DNA of 64,000 nucleotides from Apiosordaria backusii (lineage: Eukaryota; Ascomycota; Sordariomycetes; Sordariales; Lasiosphaeriaceae): the NCBI GenBank assembly GCA_030549205.1, contig JAUKTV010000002.1, positions 1,364,001-1,428,000 on the forward strand, in the 5' to 3' direction. This document shows, in pieces, positions 45,854 to 56,806 of this stretch. How positions within the stretch are numbered: the stretch's first letter is position 1; each line of letters begins with the position of its first letter. Below the pieces are notes generated by a model. The model saw nothing but the letters and a program-made list of their open reading frames with translations. It did no database searches and was not told the origin of the DNA. Position numbers and translations under genes: made by a program.

Positions 45854-46583
45854 TGGCGATCAGTGTCAGTTTGGGCGTTCATGGCGTTTGGGGGTCAAAG
45901 GTGACGTCTTGGCTGCTTGATGGTGGTCATGTTGGTGTGTACATACATTACAAAGAGATCATATAGAGATAGATCAAGAGAAGGTATCAACCAAGGAAAA
46001 GAGCGTGAGACAACGCCACCACCCTCCATCATTACGGCAGATGATGGAATATTTGGGGAAGAAGGAAGTGAAGAAGGAAGGGAAGTGTCGGTGCCGGTTG
46101 GGCGATGCCCTCCTTAGCATCCCAATCGTCAGTCCTCCCCCAAATTGCGTGCGCGCTTGTTGCACCCCCGCCCGTTAGGTACGTGCGACTGCATCTCTGC
46201 ACCTTCCTCTTTGATGCTGGAGATAAGGCCACAAGCCCGCTTCTTATTATCTGATAGCCCCTGATGAAGTAAGACAGAAATATATGTGTTCGATGCATGC
46301 TTTGCAGGTTGACGACACCCTCTACCCTACCTAGGTACCTTATTATCCCGACCCTAACCCTTCCACAAATGATCAGTCTGACCCCTGAATGTCACTGGGA
46401 GCAAGATTATCACCAGCAAGACGCCTAAAGTCATTCACAACAGCCAGAATATGTCTTGAAAGCACATTCTCGCAACAGATAACATTTAAGATATCGATAA
46501 CTTTCCTGCTTTTATCCACACTATTTTTAATCAAAGAAATGCGCTTCAAATACCCACAAGAAACCGACAAACCCAAAACTCCT
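45854..46583. other. Convergent 3' spacer with telomere-like tract
   Basis: About 730 bp between two convergent genes. It contains CCTACCTAGGTACC at 46326-46339 and ACCCTAACCC at 46351-46360. No gene recognised. Confidence 0.45.
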
Positions 46584-48928
46584 TCACTGATAATCCTCCA
46601 AGTTAATATCCGCCCCAAGATTCGTCTCCCACATCTTGCCAAAGAAATCCGCCATATACTTGCACCTCACCCCACAAACATGATCCGACTCGATATCAAT
46701 CGCATACCTCGGATCGTTCCAGCTCTCCCTATAACAATAATAACTACTCGTCCTCTGCGTCCCCGCCTGCTGCGTGTTCTTGTACATCTGCATCGCGACC
46801 CAAATCCCATCCCACCCATCCCACAAATCCTTCTTTGTCAACTTTTCCTTCTCCAAATCCGCCCCAGCATACAGCTGGTGTCTCACCCACGACTCAACCT
46901 TCCACTCGACATGCAGATATTGCAATCTCTGCAAGATCGGCGCCCAATTGTCATAGTCTAGCACCCGTGTAGAAGGGGCGTGGGGGTAGTGATAGAACTC
47001 CACCTCGGGGATGTGATGCAGGATGTTTTTGAGATTGGGATTAATCTTGAAGTCATGCGACAGATGAAGCTGCCTCACTGCCAAGCCAAATGCCTCCGGG
47101 AGGAAAGTCAACGGGTCAGCGTAGTATTCCCAGTTGACCTTGATCTCAAACGTGTTGAGCCCGTAAAAGACCCTAAACGCCTCGAGGTAAATCGCCTTGC
47201 AGGTCAACATGATCCCAATATCAAAGGGCTCTATGTCCAACCCAAAGGTAACAAGCGGCGCACCGCGCCCGGCTTTGATCAACCTAGCCTCCTGGGAGAA
47301 CAACAGCTCTTTGTAGATCAAGAACCGGATATCGTACGGGAAGGCCATGATGTAGTTCTCCCCGCCGCGCTTGCGGAACCGGCCGTTGAAGATCTGCCCG
47401 GAGCCGCATCTGACCTTTTGGGCGTGGCCGGTGCGCTTGAGGGGGGTGTAGTAATACAGGTCTGACGTGTGGCTCTTTTGATCCTCCTCAATGACAAACG
47501 ACTTGCGCTCCCGCAATGTGAATTCCTTGCTTTGAGGCGCGGCCGTGTAGCTCGGAGCTCTCCTGGCAGCCGCTGCAAGGTCCTCCTCACCTTGTTTGCG
47601 CTGTAGAGTTGGACGGCTGGGGCGAGCAGATGCCGGCTGAGGAGGCTCCGGCGGGCGATCCGCCCCTCGAATACCAGCACCGTCTTTCTTCTTGGTAACT
47701 GGCGGGCTGTGACGGTTGATGCCAGCCTCGACGAGGGGACGGTACGGGTGGTAAGGCGTGCCGTCTGGCTTGAGCTGAACGTCAGCCCGCTCTCCTCGGA
47801 TACCAGCGCCGTCTTTCACGCGCGTGGCCTGGGGTGAGTGGCGGTTGATGCCCGCTTCCACGAGCGGACGGTAAGGGTGGTAGTAACGGCCAAGGGTGGT
47901 ACCCTCCTTAGGTTGGACTTGTTCCTCGTCAGACCATAGCATCTCGTCATCCTCATCCTTGTCCTGCTGTTGGCTCTTTCTTCTCTTCTTTGCGTTAAGC
48001 TTTTCTTTCATGTCTCTCAAGATCTTCATCATCTTAGCCGTAGGCGGGAACGGCGGATCGAGAACCATTGGCTCGTCCTCAGGGGAGCATTCCAGTCAAT
48101 CCTGGGAAGCTGGATAGACGTTCGCGGGGGGTCCGGCCTGGCAGAGGTCTCCGGCTCCCAGTCCATCTCGACGTTCAATCCGCCAAAAGCTGCGGCCAAG
48201 CGCCTCACCTCAGCGGAGTGCTCACGGGCAGCCTGCGCTAGAGCCAGTTGCCTATTTGCTCCCGACGCGCCTCTGGTGCCCGTGGCTTGTACGATTCTCC
48301 TCTGCTGCCGAGCCGCCGTGGGGGATGGCGGATCAGGCTCATCATCTGAGTCCTCTCGCTCGTTATCCATGTCCTCATCCTCGACCCATTGTGTTGGGCT
48401 GATCTCTACGGGCCCGCCACGTCTCAGTGGAATAGCCCCAGGCGGAGTGGTAGGGCCATACCCCGTGGCTGCGTCAGTCCCGACACGGCGTCGCTGAGGG
48501 CGAGGTTGTTTCCTGGTATTAGCCTCAGCCTTTCTCTTGTTTCCGGCAGCGGCGGCCTCTTCAGGTGTGACCGGCCCGGGTGCCGAAGGCCCGGCTTGTG
48601 AGCCAGAGGAATCTCTGATACGCGGGGCTGTGCCTACGGGGGCGAGCGACGGCGGTCGTCTCTGGAAAAGGGGCCTTCCAGGGAGTAGGTACTGCTTTGG
48701 TTTACGTGTTCTTTGCTGGATTGGCGAGACATCCATTTCATCGTCACTTTGCGGTATTCCTGGAGGCGGCCTAAGCTTAAACCGCCCGGTTCTCTTAGTG
48801 CCTCTCCTGGTAGGGGCTCTCGCCTGTTCTGGTGTTGTATCTATGTCATCCGGATCCTTTTCACGCCATCCCGTGTTCGACGACGGCACCGGCGTTCCGG
48901 ATCTCTTAGGAGGAGTCTTTGGAGGCAT
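46584..48928 (-). CDS. F-box-like (2EXR/DUF7730-type) protein, apparently split by a frameshift
   Basis: Two overlapping frames, 48029-48928 (299 residues) and 46584-48068 (494 residues), read as one protein if a base is added to the GGGG run (CCCC on the coding strand) at 48082-48085. The junction then becomes RIDWNAPPEDEPMVLDPP and the total is 782 codons. The N-terminal ~500 residues are disordered (Pro, Arg, Ser, acidic patches) and contain a 30-residue direct repeat, YHPYRPLVEAGINRHSP followed by a KDGAGIRG tail, spaced 43 residues apart. The C-terminal ~255 residues form the domain of fungal F-box-like proteins: IMAFPYDIRFLIYKELLFS, MLTCKAIYLEAFRVFYGLNT and a helical, Trp-rich remainder. 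Two separate overlapping genes cannot be excluded. The function is unknown. Confidence 0.65.
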
Positions 48929-49561
48929 CGTTTTCGAGGTGTACCAAATGTCACAAATCTTATGATGGTTGCATGAAAGTAATGTGATCTAACGTTTGGG
49001 TTGGTCAGGTATTGGGACTAAACAAGAGGTTGGATTTATTATGTACGTGAATGCAATAACACACCCTGGGCGATGGACAAAGACGAGGTGGTTTTGTTCG
49101 AGCTCTCCGAACTTCAGGGACACAAAGGGATGGTGTTGGTATGTCTGCATTCAGACTCGACCTTAAAGGACGATTCGACCACAAAGGAAGGCGTAGCTCA
49201 ATTGTCAACAATAGAGCAAGAGCATGAAGTCAGGTCAATTCAAAACCTCAACAAGTGAATCCCGCTCAAGACAAAGACCAATTGTCGAGGATTCGTAGCC
49301 TGACCGACCGTATACGTACCATGGATTACAATTGATTGCATACATTGTAAAGACCAACCTCTCTATCTTGGTTGTGATAGATGATGTCCTCCAAAGACCC
49401 GTGCTGCTGGGTTAAGTGCAGCTCAGGGGTAAAGGCGCTCCCGCCATCAGAGTGCTGCACATAACATACAAATTCGATCGGTTGATATAGAATAAATACA
49501 CAATATCTCTCTACCTTCTCACTCTTCGTCCCAACTACAGACACACTCTACTCGACCCGCC
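48929..49561. other. Spacer between the GH115 and F-box-like genes
   Basis: About 630 bp with no convincing gene. It should contain the F-box-like promoter and the GH115 3' end. Confidence 0.4.
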
Positions 49562-52500
49562 CTACGTCCATAACCCTCCCGTCCCCTTCCCCCCTCTCCA
49601 CCCCTTCCCCTTCCCCCACTTACCTCTCCACCCCTTCCCCCTCCTCTCCCCAACACTCACCATCCCCCCCCTCATCTCCTCCGTAGCCTTTACCCACCTC
49701 GTCTCCCCAGGCCCTAAATAACTCTCCCTCACCACCCCCCTAACATCGACCACAATCTTCTCCAGGTAAACCTCCGGCGAATTCACTCTCCAAACCACCT
49801 CATGCCTCCCCTCCCCCACCTCCCCCAAGTTCACCTTTTTTGTCCACACCTGATCCGCCACACTCGGCAACCACTCCGGCGGAATATCCCCTGCGTGTGG
49901 ATTCTTCTCGTAATCCCCTAACACCCGTTGAAATTTTGCAGGCTGGTCGTCGAGCGTCAGTGAAAACTCCATTTTCAACCGGGGGTCAGTGTCCAACCCG
50001 GCGTTGATGTACACCGTGGCAGTAACGTTGTGTTTTGTTGCTGAGGGGCTGTCAGAGAAGAGATAGATTGGATATACTGCCGTGGCTTCCTTTGCTTTTT
50101 GGACATCTGCTCGAGCAGATAGGAATGGTCGGAGGGCGAGACTGCCGGTGTTGGATCTTGTGCCGAGGTTGGGGATGGGTGTGAAGTGGATATCATCTGT
50201 AACAGAGGTAGAGAAATTAGGTGAGAAATGAGGTGCTTCGATGGCGATGTACCCGCCTGAGGATTCAGGGTATCCCTCAAATGTGTTTGGGGGTAGGAAG
50301 TTGAGGATGGGAAGGCGGATTTGATCAAAGTATGGATAGCGAGACGGGGTGGAGCGGATGCCGATGAAGAGGGTCTTGTTGAAGTCCACTGGGACTTTCG
50401 ACCAGTCTGGCACAGAAAGGATAATTTTATCGTCTGGGTGGGTTGAATTCAGCGTGCCGGTAATGGGGGTGATGTGAAGCCAGTCTTCCTCCCACGGGTC
50501 AAGTGTCCAACTGAGAGGGACGCGGTGATCACCCCGGTGGAATACCTCGACTATCCGCTCTTGAGACGCGGCAAAGGGGTCGAGCTGGGGAAGTAAGGGA
50601 GGGAAGTTGGTGGTGGGCATGCTCGCGTCGACGGACTCGGCCCAGCGGCCTTGTTCAACCGGGGATGAAGACCCCTCGGCGTAGAGGCCGAGGTTGCCGA
50701 GGGAGAATTGCATGTTTTGACGAGTTTGGACGTAGGAGAGGTTGGAGAGGATGTCTCTTGCTGGGTTGGCCCACATCTTGGGTTCTTCTACCGCGTCGTA
50801 CACGGCTTGGGACATCATGTCGGCCCATTTCCCGTCGAGCATGCTGTCCCACTGCTCGATGAGGTCGAAGGCAGTCTCAAAGTGCTCCAGCACGCTAGCA
50901 GCGAGGAGGTTGGCAGAGTTTCTCCGTTCACGAGCATATCGTAGGTTGAACGCTGTTTTGATGGCCACAGAAGAAAATGTTGAACCTGACAGGACTGGTT
51001 GAGCGACCAACTGGAAGAAGGCGGGCTGAGTCTCGACTGGAAGAAGAGCAGTGATATTGTTCACACGCGCCGACAAGTAGTCCCAACGTGAAAGAACCCG
51101 TTCAGCCTCGTGATATGCGGTAGTTGAAAACGTGGCAGGGGTAATATGCTCGTATCGACGTAGGCCAACCAAACGAGAGTGCTCCATCAAGATATCACCA
51201 ATCTCTTCTGCGTGCTCGGGACCGAACTCTCTCGCGGCATATTGAACCAAATAGGACGGGATGCTGTCAAACGAAATGCTTGACGCATTCCAAGCGAGAT
51301 CCATAGCCAGGTTCAGCGGTAATTCCATCGGTTTGATGTCACCCACATTCATGATCCAAATTCTGTTTGCGCCTCTCAGGTAAGAATGCAACAGCTCCTT
51401 GTAAACTTTGCCTAGGTTATTCGTGTTGTGCCACTTGTAAGACCTCGGCAACCCGACATACTCAAAATGGAAATACACGCCAGTTCCGCCAGGGCGTTCA
51501 GTTTCGTTGCCTGTGGGCAAACGGTAAACATTCCCCTGATTGTCGTCAGGGAACAAAAGCGTGATGTCGTCGTCTGGATCCAACCCAGCGTCGTAATATG
51601 AAGCCACCTCTTTGTAAAGCGCCCACACCTGATTCACCGCTGTCTCAGATCCATGGTATTTCTTGATGATCCCTCTTTGAACCTTGAATACATCCTTTAG
51701 CATCTCGATCGCGTTTTGTGTATTGGCAGCCTCGTCTCCCAGACCTCTCATTCCGATTGTAAAATAAGACTCGTTTTTCCCAGCACGGGCAATGCCCTCT
51801 TCAAAGAATTTGGTGACGTTGGCTTTGTTCTTGGACCAATCCCAGGGGCCCCTCTCTGTTTCGTTCCACTCATTCGTCGCCATCTGCATCGGCTCATGAT
51901 GGGCTGTGGAAATAACAATGCCGTAGTCGTCGGCCAGCTGCTGGTTTCCGGGGTCGTCGGTGAAGAAAATATTTCCTGGCGGGGGAGTCCAGGATTTCCA
52001 CATGGCTGGCCATAGGTAGTTCGCTTTGAGACGAAGAAGGAGATCAAAGACGTGGGCATAAAACTCGGTATCGAGAGGATGGCGCGTGGCGTTGTGTTGA
52101 CGGGCCCACCAGGTATTCAAAGCTGGCTCTTCATCGTTGATGAACAATCCCCGGTACTTGACTGTTGGTTCGCCATGAATGGTCGTTTTGTTGAGGGCAA
52201 ATATTTGGGAGTGCTTCTGGGCGGGCACATCAGCGAACCAGTGGTAAGGAGACTGCCCAGACTGCTCTGCCAGAGTGTGGATGCCGAATATGGCGCCCCT
52301 TTTGTCGCTCCCCGCAATGACCAATGCCTGACCGCTGCCCGGGAGCTGAACGGTGGATGTCTTGAATGTCTCCCATTTTCCTTGGATATCCGACAAGTCG
52401 ACGATGCCTTCCGAGGAGAGGTCACGAATTAATGACGAATTCACCGAGCCAGCAATAATGACAACCCCCTGATCTGTATTTGTCGAGATGATGGCCAGGG

Positions 52501-52747
52501 TAGCATTGGTTACAGTTCGGGCCACTCCAGTGATTTGCTCGAGATCCCGAGCCAGGCTGTTGGCCGCGATGTGAACACCTACAAAATCGTCCTCGGAGAC
52601 AAGAATTGGGGCATTAGCAATGTTGAGCTGCGCGCTTGCTGCTGACGCATCAGTGTCGACCTCAAACGAAACAAATCGCTCCTCCAGCAAAGCAACACAG
52701 CCAAAGGAGAGGCTGGCAGCAGCCCAAACCCAAACAAAGAGCCGCAT
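49562..52747 (-). CDS. Secreted GH115 xylan alpha-(4-O-methyl)glucuronidase
   Basis: A single exon. From the preferred start MRLFVWVWAAASL the product is about 1,061 residues, close to the family norm of 950-1,050; upstream Mets at 52828 and 52786 would precede the signal peptide. The signal peptide ends near residue 18. GH115 hallmarks are VKYRGLFINDEEPALNTWW (about 200-220), LLRLKANYLWPAMWKSWTPP, VISTAHHEPM and FPDDNQGNVYRLP, followed by the helical and C-terminal beta domains. Many NXS/T sites fit a secreted glycoprotein. GH115 removes (methyl)glucuronic acid from internal xylan residues. The last ~40 residues are an odd Gly/Lys/Arg/Trp repeat encoded by a C-rich tract that contains a perfect GTAAGT donor on the coding strand (about 49616-49621). 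The true C-terminus may therefore be spliced. Confidence 0.9.
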   Translation of the reverse strand: MRLFVWVWAAASLSFGCVALLEERFVSFEVDTDASAASAQLNIANAPILVSEDDFVGVHIAANSLARDLEQITGVARTVTNATLAIISTNTDQGVVIIAGSVNSSLIRDLSSEGIVDLSDIQGKWETFKTSTVQLPGSGQALVIAGSDKRGAIFGIHTLAEQSGQSPYHWFADVPAQKHSQIFALNKTTIHGEPTVKYRGLFINDEEPALNTWWARQHNATRHPLDTEFYAHVFDLLLRLKANYLWPAMWKSWTPPPGNIFFTDDPGNQQLADDYGIVISTAHHEPMQMATNEWNETERGPWDWSKNKANVTKFFEEGIARAGKNESYFTIGMRGLGDEAANTQNAIEMLKDVFKVQRGIIKKYHGSETAVNQVWALYKEVASYYDAGLDPDDDITLLFPDDNQGNVYRLPTGNETERPGGTGVYFHFEYVGLPRSYKWHNTNNLGKVYKELLHSYLRGANRIWIMNVGDIKPMELPLNLAMDLAWNASSISFDSIPSYLVQYAAREFGPEHAEEIGDILMEHSRLVGLRRYEHITPATFSTTAYHEAERVLSRWDYLSARVNNITALLPVETQPAFFQLVAQPVLSGSTFSSVAIKTAFNLRYARERRNSANLLAASVLEHFETAFDLIEQWDSMLDGKWADMMSQAVYDAVEEPKMWANPARDILSNLSYVQTRQNMQFSLGNLGLYAEGSSSPVEQGRWAESVDASMPTTNFPPLLPQLDPFAASQERIVEVFHRGDHRVPLSWTLDPWEEDWLHITPITGTLNSTHPDDKIILSVPDWSKVPVDFNKTLFIGIRSTPSRYPYFDQIRLPILNFLPPNTFEGYPESSGGYIAIEAPHFSPNFSTSVTDDIHFTPIPNLGTRSNTGSLALRPFLSARADVQKAKEATAVYPIYLFSDSPSATKHNVTATVYINAGLDTDPRLKMEFSLTLDDQPAKFQRVLGDYEKNPHAGDIPPEWLPSVADQVWTKKVNLGEVGEGRHEVVWRVNSPEVYLEKIVVDVRGVVRESYLGPGETRWVKATEEMRGGMVSVGERRGKGWRGKWGKGKGWRGGKGTGGLWT

Positions 52748-54316
52748 GGTGTTGGGGACAAACCGCATCCAAGGTCGGGGTCCCATCGCCGCTCCCAAGC
52801 GCAACAGCTCATGGCTATATACGTCCATCCATGACTGGTCTCGACTTGTTTGCCAAGGTGTGACACTTCGCCAAGAATTGCCATTGATGGAATCTCAACA
52901 GTTTGCCCGGCGGGGTACCTCGTTAACAGGCCTTGGTCGTGATGCTTCTGTGGTTGGATTTGACTTGCACCGGCACTGTCACTCGGCTAATTGTGCGCTG
53001 GTTAATTGGGTTTTCCACGGGACGACTGCATTTGCGGACCTGGTGGCGGGATCTAAACCTGCCCCGATAAATGAACCATGCAAGGGACCGATATTACCCC
53101 AACGTGATGATACTGCGTTGCATTACAGCTCCTTCGGTGGGCATGCAGCTCTGTGCTTTGTTGACAACAGTTTACCTAATTCTGTGTGAACAAGAGGTTG
53201 TGGTAGCCATTTTAAGTAGAAGAAGAGAACCACGAGTAACTCTGCCGTAGTCCTGTCGTACCGAAATCTGGTTTAGAGGTGAGAAATAGTTTTAAAGGTA
53301 TGAGACATCAATTAAATTGTTATTTTGTATAATGTGTGCACAGCACGTGCAGTCTTAAAGGCATGTGGTGGGATCTGTAAACGGCCCGACCTTCTCGCTT
53401 TGTATGGCATTGGGGGCGATCCGAGTAGCTCTGATCGCGATGAATGTTCAACGGACCTTCTGGATCTCGATCAGAAAGACCCTCAAGCTGTTAGGATTAT
53501 CATTGAGTAGGTATCTGGTTACCATGTCAGGTAGGTAGCCAGCCGGAAATGATTTATTTCGGGCGTAATCCACCCAACTATCAACGGAATAAAAGCCTAG
53601 ACATCCAGAAGAGGATTTTGGAGTTTCGGCAAAGCGGCAAAGATGCAGAACTTGATCGGTGCCACCATCACAAATCTTTGTCGTGATGGAGGTTTCCGGG
53701 CGGCGCAAGATGCTGAGCCATAGGTGCTGATACACAGGGGACGGGCCGCCAGGCCACCCGTGACCTGATAGGATCAGTGGCTCTCATAGAATGATCCGAG
53801 GATACTACACATCGAGAAGATGTAGCCAATGGCAAGTAGGCAAATTTGTCCGTACGCCATCCATTTCAGTTCGCCTGCACAATCAGGGTCAATCCTCTTA
53901 GTCCCACGAACCAGGTCGAAACTAATTATGGAACAGATATGTCGTATCCGCTTCGTGTATGAGATTTTGGTGACCCCTAGTTGGGCTGAGATCTCCACTT
54001 CTTGCTAACCTTCGCCGTGACTTTGGCTCACCTTGAGTGTGGCCAGTCTGTCAACGAACCTCGTGATAGTGAGGCTCTGTGTTGGTGGGCTTGTTACAGA
54101 CCATACTGTTAGTACATGTAGATGCCGTGAATATGAGAAGTTGAACATGGAGCAGACGTGCAAGCTTGAAAAAGTTGTATTTAAGGGGACCTTTTTCTTC
54201 ATGTCAAAGATGAATCTCGACATCTTCCAATCACTCATACATCCAGCAGCTCGTTGATCGAAGCTTATCTTTTTTTTGCCTTATCTGTCTATCAACTCCT
54301 TTAATTATCAAACATC
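52748..54316. other. Divergent promoter spacer, no gene seen
   Basis: About 1.6 kb between the GH115 start and the LRAT-like gene. Short frames only. The final 100 bp before 54317 include a T run (TTTTTTTGCC near 54269). Confidence 0.45.
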
Positions 54317-55182
54317 ATGTCTCGCCGATCTTCCAGCTCGTCTACTTCTACCCGTTCTGACGCCGAAGCGCCCCGGCCTTCAAGCAGCGCTGGGCGATCG
54401 CCTTCTAGTCACGGTTCCGCCAGTCGTGGATCTACCCGTCCCCCTTCCAGAGACTCCGACAATGCTCGCCCTGCCTCCAGAGACTCAGGCCACTCTCGCC
54501 CTCCTTCCAGGGACTCCGCCAATGCTCGCCCTCCCTCCAGGGACTCCAGGGACTCCAGCCACTCTCGTACTTCCTCCAGAGACTCCAACGCCCCCGAGTC
54601 CCGTCCAGGCCTGGTTCCAGCCACGCCAGCTCCTCAGTTCAGGTGGACCTGAACGTCCCTCGCCCTCTCTACCGCGTCGGATGGGGAAGCAACACCCGCG
54701 GCCACCAAGGTCTCTTCCTTCCTGACTACGAAGGCAGTCCCTTCGGCACCCTCTACCACATCAACATCCAGAACGGCGGCCTAAGCGGCACCCTGGGCAA
54801 GCACGGCTACGAAGTAAAAGCCGAGGGCTACACTATGAGCACTTCCAACGCCAAGTCTGCCTTCATAATCAACGGCGCAATGGTCACCAACAACATGGTC
54901 AGGCGCGCCACGCAGCACGTTTTTGACAATGGTGGCAACTACAACATGTTGTTCAACAACTGCCAGCACTTCTGCTTGGAGAGCATCATTTACATGAATC
55001 GCGTCTGGCCTGAGAACGTCGGGCCTGAGGCAATCGCCCATCTGCAGGTGGATCGCCCATCGACTATGGTTGCGATGACGAGCATGATCGGGAGGAACAG
55101 GGCTGCTCCTGCGCCGGCTCCTGCTCCTGGTCCGGGCAGGCGGGATAGCCGTCGTTCGGATGATCGGTTTTCTATCAACTAA
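54317..55182 (+). CDS. LRAT/NlpC-like (NCQHF motif) protein with Ser/Arg-rich N-terminus
   Basis: Proposed exons are 54317-54566 and 54638-55182, joined over a 71-bp intron (GTACTT donor, CTCAG acceptor), giving 265 codons, 264 residues. The N-terminal 83 residues are a tandem low-complexity repeat of PPSRDS units (SARPPSRDS-like, 10-12 residues each). The rest is a compact domain beginning YRVGWGSNTRGHQGLFLPDY, with a candidate catalytic His in GHQGLFLP, and continuing to FNNCQHFCLE with the candidate catalytic Cys. This His-then-Cys order with N-C-x-x-F is that of the permuted papain-like LRAT/NlpC/P60 superfamily (acyltransferases, thiol peptidases). The C-terminus is Ala/Pro and Arg-rich. 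The splice choice is the weak point: the donor is not optimal and a start within the second exon is possible. Confidence 0.6.
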
Positions 55183-55831
55183 GCATCACCATGGAGGACG
55201 ATATGTGCGGTATGGCAAAGCACAGGTTGGTGTGTATTTTGGGTAGGGGTCGTGGTTTGTTGGCGTTGGTAGATGGCGTTTGGAGTATTGAGGTTGATCT
55301 TCTGGATACACGTATGTTCCCTGGTTAGGAATCAAATAGGTAGACACAATTTCATTGCGCTGTGCGCGACACTTATCTGGACTTTATTTGCCATTTAATG
55401 ACTTTATTTAAGGTTTCTTCTAACTTCCGTGACAAGTATGTTTCGACCATCGAGGACCTCTTGGGTGATTTTATTGCACAGAATATTGCGCCCTCATAAC
55501 TTCTCAAATTGTCGATTGGGTGAGAGTAGCACATGTGGTGTTGCTTTGAGATGTCTAAAGCTTACCAAGACACATATACTAATTCTTGCAACGCCTGAGT
55601 AGAAACCTGGTAGGCAGCAAACAGGCCTCTCGAGAGCAGTCCCAAATATCCATTCATCTTGGGTTGGTGTGGCCTGCTGAGTACCTACCTATCTACCTAT
55701 ACGCATGGTATTTTCGGTGGATTTCGATTTGATCGACGTTTTGTCGGTAATGGAAGGGGAACATCGAGACCGTCAAAGCCAGGTAGCAAAATAAATCATG
55801 TCTTCATTCGTGAACAGGCCTCTACTGCCCT
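55183..55831. other. Convergent 3' spacer, no gene seen
   Basis: About 650 bp, AT-richer, with CTACCTATCTACCTAT near 55685. Nothing further recognised. Confidence 0.4.
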
Positions 55832-56806
55832 CTATCTCTCAATCAATTCCGTAAATTCGAGTCTCTCCTTTGAGCAAGGACTCAGCACCTCCTTCAACAC
55901 CGGGATCCACCAATCCTCATGTGAGTGACAAAGCTTCATAGCAAAGGCGTATTCAGCATACCCGGGGAAAAAGCCACTCCTCTCCCAGTCAATAATCCCC
56001 GTAATGACGCCGTCCTTAACCATGATGTTCCTCGGCGTTAGATCGCCATGTGTCAAGACAAAACTGCCAGAAGAACCGCGCCGCTCTCGTTCCACAAATT
56101 TCTTCCATTTCCACCTCGACAGGGCATTGCCCCTCAGGCGGGCCAAACACCAGTTATCAAACTCTTCTTCGCTGTCAAACGGTCCCTGTTGAGTGTTACC
56201 GAGGGAGTCGAAGTTATTGCGCGTTGCTTGACGACCTAATCGACCAATGAAGGGCTGCGTGCAACTGCGCATCCGAGCAAGTTGAGTACGGAGCTGATCT
56301 TTGATGCTGGATTGTTGGGCAGCTGTCATGTCGTGCCAGACTTGGTCGAGACTCACACCTGGAACAAGCTCGCTCACCATGACACGGGCAAGAGGCATGT
56401 GGGTGATAATTTCATAGACTCCACGGACATTAGGGGTCAAGACGCCGTTTGATGCCGCATACTGCATCATTTCTGCTTCGGAACGGTCAAACGATTGTGG
56501 CGGCTTGACTTTGACAGCGAGAACGACCCCTGACGGAGTGGTGGTTTCGATGACGCGGTTGCCGAAGACATTGTAGATTTCTTTCCCCTGGACTGCGTCT
56601 GGGTAGCGCATGCGACTGAGCTTTGGAAGCTGCTCCTCGTTGTCGTTGACGTTTGGACGTGGCATGGCCAAAACAAAGTGCCATGTATCTGTTGCTGCGT
56701 AGAATGAAAACAGAATGGGCGGTAGCTGAAAAAGCGTGATATACCATTTGTTGTCTGCGCCCCTTGGACGTATGGAGTATGCTGGCTTGGTGGTTGTTGG
56801 TTTCAT
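55832..56806 (-). CDS. APH/choline-kinase-fold phosphotransferase
   Basis: A single exon of 324 residues from Met1. An in-frame Met at 56665 (MPRPNVND) would give 277 residues and may be the real start, because the extra 47 residues look like a leader with a hydrophobic stretch. Kinase-like features: a Gly-poor N-lobe with AVKVKPP (Lys), VSELVPGVSLDQVW as hinge, VLTHGDLTPRNIMV as the catalytic HxDxxxxN loop, and GIIDWERSGFFPGYAEYAFA as the metal-binding Asp block. This is the fungal aminoglycoside-phosphotransferase-like (APH, PF01636) group, which is greatly expanded in ascomycetes. The substrates are unknown and the name does not imply antibiotic resistance. Confidence 0.82.
   Translation of the reverse strand: MKPTTTKPAYSIRPRGADNKWYITLFQLPPILFSFYAATDTWHFVLAMPRPNVNDNEEQLPKLSRMRYPDAVQGKEIYNVFGNRVIETTTPSGVVLAVKVKPPQSFDRSEAEMMQYAASNGVLTPNVRGVYEIITHMPLARVMVSELVPGVSLDQVWHDMTAAQQSSIKDQLRTQLARMRSCTQPFIGRLGRQATRNNFDSLGNTQQGPFDSEEEFDNWCLARLRGNALSRWKWKKFVERERRGSSGSFVLTHGDLTPRNIMVKDGVITGIIDWERSGFFPGYAEYAFAMKLCHSHEDWWIPVLKEVLSPCSKERLEFTELIER

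Noticed and set aside
9092..46583. Secondary-metabolite gene cluster around the dioxygenase and MFS exporter
   Set aside because: No polyketide synthase, NRPS, terpene cyclase or pathway regulator nearby; the genes look independent.
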